Positions 4,176 through 7,758 of a DNA stretch of 7,758 nt are shown here, piece after piece (within the stretch, counting starts at the first letter, position 1; each line of letters starts with the position of its first letter). The translations under genes and the position numbers were made by a program. Source of the stretch: Candidatus Hydrothermarchaeota archaeon (GTDB lineage: Archaea; Hydrothermarchaeota; Hydrothermarchaeia; Hydrothermarchaeales; WAQR01); assembly GCA_015520145.1 (NCBI GenBank), contig WAQR01000007.1:1-7758 (forward strand), written 5' to 3'. The notes below the pieces were generated by a model, which worked only from the letters and a program-made list of their open reading frames with translations, was not told the DNA's origin and did no database searches.

Positions 4176-6214
4176 TTGATACGGTCTTCATTTATGCTGA
4201 AGATATCAGTCTTCCCATTCGTATACAGGTTATTTAGGAGATACGAGCCTTCATATGCATCTTTAACGTCTCTTGAAAGCGCAATATCGCCCACCTCAAA
4301 TACATCAAAAAACACCCTCTTTGTATATTCGTCTGACCACAGGATATATTTTTGACCTTCCGCGCCTTCTGCGGTACGTGGACATTTGAGCGTCCTGTTG
4401 TTCCATCCTTCAATTGCTGCCACAAATCTCGGGGTTCCAGGGTCTGTAAAGAACGGCATCATATAGTCCTTGTCCCACACCTTGAAACAATTCAAAGAAA
4501 TGCCGTAGACCATGCTGCCCAGCCGGTTATCGTATATCATATTCGCAGATTCAGGCATGTTGTCCTTTATCCAGTGCGCCATCTCAAACTCCTCGACACT
4601 GGGATATGTCCTCGGATACTCGCCAGGCATCGAATACAGTAACATAAAAACCAGAAAAGATACGGCAGCAAACGAGATAAACCTTCGATGGTTCTGGATG
4701 CTTAGAATGGCATAAGAAACCGGGACCATGTACAGGATAGAGAGATAGGAGAACTGTCGCCATGGGTCAAGGAAGACTTTGCGCATTACAGGGATATCCA
4801 CTGCCTTACCAACGAACACCAGTGCTACCAGAACGAGGCACACAGCACTCCAGGGCGCTATGATGAAGAGATAATCTCTTTTCTGTTCAGCCTGTATTAT
4901 CCTGATAAACCCTGTAAAACCCAGGGATAAAAATACAATTAAAGAAAGGTGGGACGTTATCACACCCAAAAAGGATTTCTTTGTCTCAAATGGCGTGCTC
5001 AAAAACATCAGATATGCCGCCAGGATCCCTGCAAGAAGTGATCCGATAAATACTATATCACCAAGCCGCCGCCACCCCTGCACCCGCCTCTCCAGTGAGA
5101 GCATGGTATCTCTTATCTGCCTGCGGTACAGGTAGATTATCAGGAAAACCAGTCCTATGGGGATCTGTAACGAGAGCAGATACGGCATAACAGAACGCGA
5201 TCCCAGATAGGGATACATCTGAGTCCATGGTCCAAATGCTACAAATATCAGTAACGAAGAATAATAGATAAAAAATGGTGTTATCAATAACTTCAGGTTC
5301 ATTCTACCCTTCCTCTCCCTGTCCCTCTCCCTCTCGTCCCCACCGTACGCCCCCTCACCACCGTACCCACCGTCTCGCACAATCATCAGTATGCAGATAA
5401 GGAAATAGAATGCTATATAGATAAAAGTGCTCCACAGATGAATAGAGAGCATTGAAAAAAACATGAAAAACTGGAGAACCAGTATCCCGGCAGAATACCT
5501 GCCTATGAAAACGAGATAATTTATATAGATTAGAACAGGCAAGATGATTGCCATCTCCAGGGTTTTAAGCTCGGTTATTGTAATCTGTCCAATATAGTAG
5601 GATACCCCAAAAAAGGTCAAAAATGAGGACAATACAGCCGCCTGTCTGCCGGCAGGTCTCATCATTAAATAGACAAAGACAGACGGAAAAACAGACAGGC
5701 CAAGAGAGATTGTATTGAAAAAGGTGATATTATATATGCCTGTGATAATCGAGAGCATATATACGAAGATATGGAACCCCATATTTATCGGGATAACACT
5801 CAGATAGGAATAGACTTCGTCAATTCCCATAGACCTGTTCTGTGCAATCGTCTTTATGTCACCAAAATACAGCCAGGTGTCTGCATCATGGAAAAGACCG
5901 TTCCACCAAAGAGATGTGACCGAGGTATAGAAGACGATCCCAAACGAGATTAGATAAATGAGCACTGTCTTCCCTTTCAGTCTCGTATCTGTACGGTTAT
6001 CATTATCATTATTATCCTCATTACCCCTATTACCTGCATTCACTGATAGGTAGATAAAAAAAGATATGCCAAGCAGAAGACCTGCATAAAATATGGCAGT
6101 GCCACCGGCAGGAGCTCCTGTAATCGCGCCTGATAGCATCAATATCAGGGCAGAGATGAACACAGCAGCCATCCCCCGGGTCACCCCGCATTTGGTTTCC
6201 TGCATATTTTTCAT
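4169..6214 (-). CDS. Multi-TM GT-C-like membrane glycosyltransferase / oligosaccharyltransferase-like protein
   Basis: A 681-residue protein with about 13-15 hydrophobic helices between residues 15 and 530, followed by a soluble, presumably outer, domain (about 535-681). The first long outer loop holds H109-D110-A111-D112-T-W, fitting the acidic DxD-type motif that GT-C enzymes use to bind metal and polyprenyl-phosphate sugar. R486 in DPWRQFSYL, ahead of the last helices, resembles a common GT-C arginine. The C-terminal domain opens with WIKDNMPE (548-555) and D562-R564. Two cytoplasmic-loop tracts are low complexity: Asn/Asp at 66-73, and Gly/Tyr then Glu/Arg at 281-301. Initiation is coupled to the upstream gene through an ATGA overlap, with TGAGGT 6 nt before the start. 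Its stop overlaps the convergent GT2 gene. GT-C membership is inferred from topology and motifs; it could instead belong to an uncharacterised archaeal membrane-protein family of the DUF2206 kind. Substrates are unknown. Confidence 0.75.
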   Translation of the reverse strand: MKNMQETKCGVTRGMAAVFISALILMLSGAITGAPAGGTAIFYAGLLLGISFFIYLSVNAGNRGNEDNNDNDNRTDTRLKGKTVLIYLISFGIVFYTSVTSLWWNGLFHDADTWLYFGDIKTIAQNRSMGIDEVYSYLSVIPINMGFHIFVYMLSIITGIYNITFFNTISLGLSVFPSVFVYLMMRPAGRQAAVLSSFLTFFGVSYYIGQITITELKTLEMAIILPVLIYINYLVFIGRYSAGILVLQFFMFFSMLSIHLWSTFIYIAFYFLICILMIVRDGGYGGEGAYGGDERERDRERKGRMNLKLLITPFFIYYSSLLIFVAFGPWTQMYPYLGSRSVMPYLLSLQIPIGLVFLIIYLYRRQIRDTMLSLERRVQGWRRLGDIVFIGSLLAGILAAYLMFLSTPFETKKSFLGVITSHLSLIVFLSLGFTGFIRIIQAEQKRDYLFIIAPWSAVCLVLVALVFVGKAVDIPVMRKVFLDPWRQFSYLSILYMVPVSYAILSIQNHRRFISFAAVSFLVFMLLYSMPGEYPRTYPSVEEFEMAHWIKDNMPESANMIYDNRLGSMVYGISLNCFKVWDKDYMMPFFTDPGTPRFVAAIEGWNNRTLKCPRTAEGAEGQKYILWSDEYTKRVFFDVFEVGDIALSRDVKDAYEGSYLLNNLYTNGKTDIFSINEDRINQ
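5312..5374 (-). repeat. Hexanucleotide tandem tract plus Gly-Gly-Tyr repeats inside the GT-C-like gene
   Basis: Four tandem hexamers (coding strand GAGAGG, one being GACAGG) fill 5312-5335 and code Glu/Asp-Arg pairs. The adjacent 5336-5374 codes a Gly/Tyr/Glu stretch in which CCACCGTAC recurs on the + strand (5340-5348, 5358-5366). The tract lies in a loop between helices, so it looks like a slippage-grown linker rather than a functional domain. Confidence 0.75.
5996..6019 (-). repeat. GATAAT-type tract coding an Asn/Asp run
   Basis: The coding strand reads repeated GAT/AAT codons (Glu-Asp-Asn-Asn-Asp-Asn-Asp-Asn, residues 66-73 of the GT-C-like protein). It lies in the loop between the second and third helices and resembles a simple-sequence expansion. 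Confidence 0.65.
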
Positions 6215-7728
6215 GACATAACCTCATATATCTTAACAAGACTGTTATCATAGACTCTGTTAAATCCTGGCGACTCCCATTTTAAAATTGATCTGTTGCT
6301 AAGCGGTACGGACTGCATGAGCGTGCCGCCTGGTTCTGTTATAAGTATAGCGCCAGGCATCTGCATCATCTTTGAGACATAAATATAATCGATCCCTTTC
6401 CTGCGCCGTCCGTCTCGAGACTTATAGGTCACATTCTCAAGCAGGGTCATTACATCCCACTGCAATATCTCCCATCCCGCTGTACTGCCCGTACTGCCTC
6501 TCTCGAACCCATCTTCCAGTAACAATGTCCCGTTCAACAGCCTGACAGACACATTGTCGAAATACGCCAGTGCCCCAGTTGCTCCAATACCTACATCACC
6601 TGTGTGATGGTTATAGCTATCGATGCGTCCAAGTTCATCGCTGTCAAGGTAGTATGATATACTGGAACCGTTTACCACCACCTTGAGTCTGTGCCACACA
6701 CCCGTGTCGAAATTACACCTCTGCTCATCTAACAGCCTTGCGGTATAGCGGTTGTAGGTATAGAGCCTGCACATACCTGGACTACCATTGCCCACGACTC
6801 CCGGACCGCCTGCCCCGGGATACCCGGGATATACGCCGAAATAGTACAGGTTCCCTCGTGTGGGATCAGATCTGAACATCAGTCCAGCATGGGATCTGGG
6901 ATTTGACATATTATACTCCTCTACCTTCACCATCACCTCAAAGACATAATCCCTCCAGGAATGATTACCCTTGAATGCACTGGAAAAATCTTCAAGTGCG
7001 TTTACGCGGTATGCACGGCCGCTGTCACCGCCATTGATGTCAGCAATACTCCACATATTCTGGTGTCCAAAGTCTTCTGACGCCATTATCTTATAAAAAT
7101 ATCCGTTTGGAACTATATTGTGGCCGATCCCCCTGATCTGTCCGCCTGTACGGATATCTGCTGCGAATACCCTGTCCTCCGGGATATGCCCTGCTATCCA
7201 GAGACTTGAGACATACTCTCTTGGCTCATGGTACTGGTAGTTGAGCCTGGCCTGATAGGCCATGTCCCTGTCAGGATATGCGTTTAGTATATTGACTGGT
7301 ACCACAAGTACCGCCAGCACTACGGCAGCAGTAAGAGGCACCTTGTTATCCCGTATCCTGGCAAATGTTTCTGCAAGGTACCTGCCTGCAAAGATTGATA
7401 GCGGGACTGTTAGATAGACCAGCATCCTGGTAAGTGATATAATCTTGCCTTCCGCTGCCACGTCCCAGAATACGAGCATTGCTGCGGCCATAATCCAGTA
7501 GAACATGAACCTGGACTGCAAGTTCAGCTCCCTGTAAACCACGACCATGCCGGCCGCACCAAGTGATATGGTCAGTATCTCACCCAGATGGTTCAGGAGC
7601 AGGGCATGAAATGCCCTGTAGGTGGTTATATTCAGGTAGGTGGAGATTACCGGCAGCGCTGCAATTGCAGCGACCTGGGAGAGAAATACCAGTACAAATA
7701 CTGTCCTCTCATTTATGCTAATCTTCAT
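6211..7728 (-). CDS. Chimeric membrane protein: 5 TM helices, GT-C-like outer domain and an inserted concanavalin/LamG-like beta-sandwich
   Basis: A 505-residue protein from the ATG at 7728 (TTG at 7734 adds two). Five helices lie at about 9-31, 47-65, 75-90, 99-119 and 131-150; R101 with Y105-L106 matches the R-x-x-x-Y-L before the last helices of the downstream protein. The outer region opens with LWIAGHIPE (176-184), parallel to WIKDNMPE downstream, with the same spacing to Asp, Arg and Gly. Residues about 217-398 resemble a concanavalin A-like/LamG or DUF1080 domain: SWRDYVFEVMVK at 257-268, AGLMFRSD at 281-288, GVWHRLKVVVNG at 343-354 and AYFDNVSV at 388-395. The two cysteines I see (C320, C338) fall here. 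The C-terminus, with YIYVS (448-452) and FNRVYDNSLVKIYEV, again looks GT-C-like. The outer part has eight N-x-S/T sequons. The N-terminal half with the acidic catalytic loop is missing, so catalysis alone is unlikely; glycan binding or scaffolding is possible. The frame stays open to the window edge, so a longer N-terminus is not excluded. Confidence 0.65.
   Translation of the reverse strand: MKISINERTVFVLVFLSQVAAIAALPVISTYLNITTYRAFHALLLNHLGEILTISLGAAGMVVVYRELNLQSRFMFYWIMAAAMLVFWDVAAEGKIISLTRMLVYLTVPLSIFAGRYLAETFARIRDNKVPLTAAVVLAVLVVPVNILNAYPDRDMAYQARLNYQYHEPREYVSSLWIAGHIPEDRVFAADIRTGGQIRGIGHNIVPNGYFYKIMASEDFGHQNMWSIADINGGDSGRAYRVNALEDFSSAFKGNHSWRDYVFEVMVKVEEYNMSNPRSHAGLMFRSDPTRGNLYYFGVYPGYPGAGGPGVVGNGSPGMCRLYTYNRYTARLLDEQRCNFDTGVWHRLKVVVNGSSISYYLDSDELGRIDSYNHHTGDVGIGATGALAYFDNVSVRLLNGTLLLEDGFERGSTGSTAGWEILQWDVMTLLENVTYKSRDGRRRKGIDYIYVSKMMQMPGAILITEPGGTLMQSVPLSNRSILKWESPGFNRVYDNSLVKIYEVMS
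6221..6226 (-). promoter_or_regulatory. Shine-Dalgarno site for the GT-C-like gene
   Basis: On the - strand TGAGGT ends 6 nt before the ATG at 6214-6212. It lies within the last codons of the upstream gene, which ends in the 4-bp ATGA overlap (6211-6214), so translation of the two is probably coupled. Confidence 0.65.
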
Positions 7729-7758
7729 GTACAAAGACCCCCTGGACAGTGATAAGAG
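7725..7758 (-). other. Possible 3' end of an upstream gene, overlapping by ATGA
   Basis: In one other - strand frame the edge sequence is open and ends at TGA 7727-7725, which overlaps the ATG at 7728 as ATGA, the same arrangement as at 6211-6214. A second frame is open to TAG at 7720-7718. All three frames are open at the edge over so short a length that none can be proved coding. Confidence 0.25.
7737..7743 (-). promoter_or_regulatory. Probable Shine-Dalgarno site for the chimeric membrane protein
   Basis: The - strand reads AGGGGGT at 7743-7737, 8 nt before the ATG at 7728 but only 2 nt before the TTG at 7734. This favours the ATG and argues against a longer N-terminus, although the frame has no stop before the window edge. 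Confidence 0.5.

Noticed and set aside
5312..5374. Frameshift or pseudogene in the GT-C-like gene
   Set aside because: The low-complexity tract keeps the frame, and clear membrane helices continue on both sides.

Overview
The window looks archaeal. The evidence is a perfect archaeal TATA box (TTTAAATA with an A-rich BRE) ahead of the first gene, strong Shine-Dalgarno sites, heavy use of AGG/AGA for arginine, a TTG start, and archaeal-style surface glycosylation proteins. An archaeon with multihaem cytochrome c and an NrfD-type quinone module suggests a respiring or alkane/methane-oxidising halobacteriotal lineage (ANME-1/Methanophagales, Syntrophoarchaeia, Archaeoglobi or similar). That placement is inference; no marker gene is present.

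Left part (1-3081, + strand): a promoter region with a GCTAAAA repeat cluster, then a tight three-gene operon. It encodes (i) a secreted tetrahaem cytochrome c held by a C-terminal membrane anchor, (ii) a Tat-exported ferredoxin-like subunit with four [4Fe-4S] clusters, and (iii) a roughly 10-TM NrfD/PsrC-family quinone-interacting protein. Each gene has a Shine-Dalgarno site ending about 9 nt before its best start. The gene order (cytochrome, FeS, NrfD) equals J-O-P of DsrMKJOP and B-C-D of NrfABCD. No DsrM/K-like protein, molybdoenzyme or nitrite reductase lies in the window. The trio therefore looks like a stand-alone conduit between the membrane quinone or methanophenazine pool and the outer face.

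Middle (3082-4175, + strand): a short spacer with a direct repeat and a hairpin that starts inside the nrfD-like gene, then a GT2 glycosyltransferase of the WbbL/rhamnosyltransferase-like type.

Right part (4169-7728, - strand): two translationally coupled membrane genes (ATGA overlap) that run towards the GT2 gene and overlap its 3' end by 7 bp. The downstream one is a 681-residue multi-TM protein with GT-C glycosyltransferase traits (HDAD motif in the first outer loop, soluble C-terminal domain). The upstream one looks like only the last part of such a protein (5 TM plus outer domain), with a concanavalin/LamG-like beta-sandwich placed inside its outer domain and many N-glycosylation sequons. 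The + strand GT2 and the - strand pair probably serve cell-surface glycan or S-layer glycoprotein assembly. Their link to the electron-transfer operon may be no more than adjacency.

No tRNA, rRNA, CRISPR, insertion sequence or clear pseudogene was seen. The least explained items are the orphan cytochrome/FeS/NrfD trio, the chimeric upstream membrane protein and the GCTAAAA elements flanking the trio.
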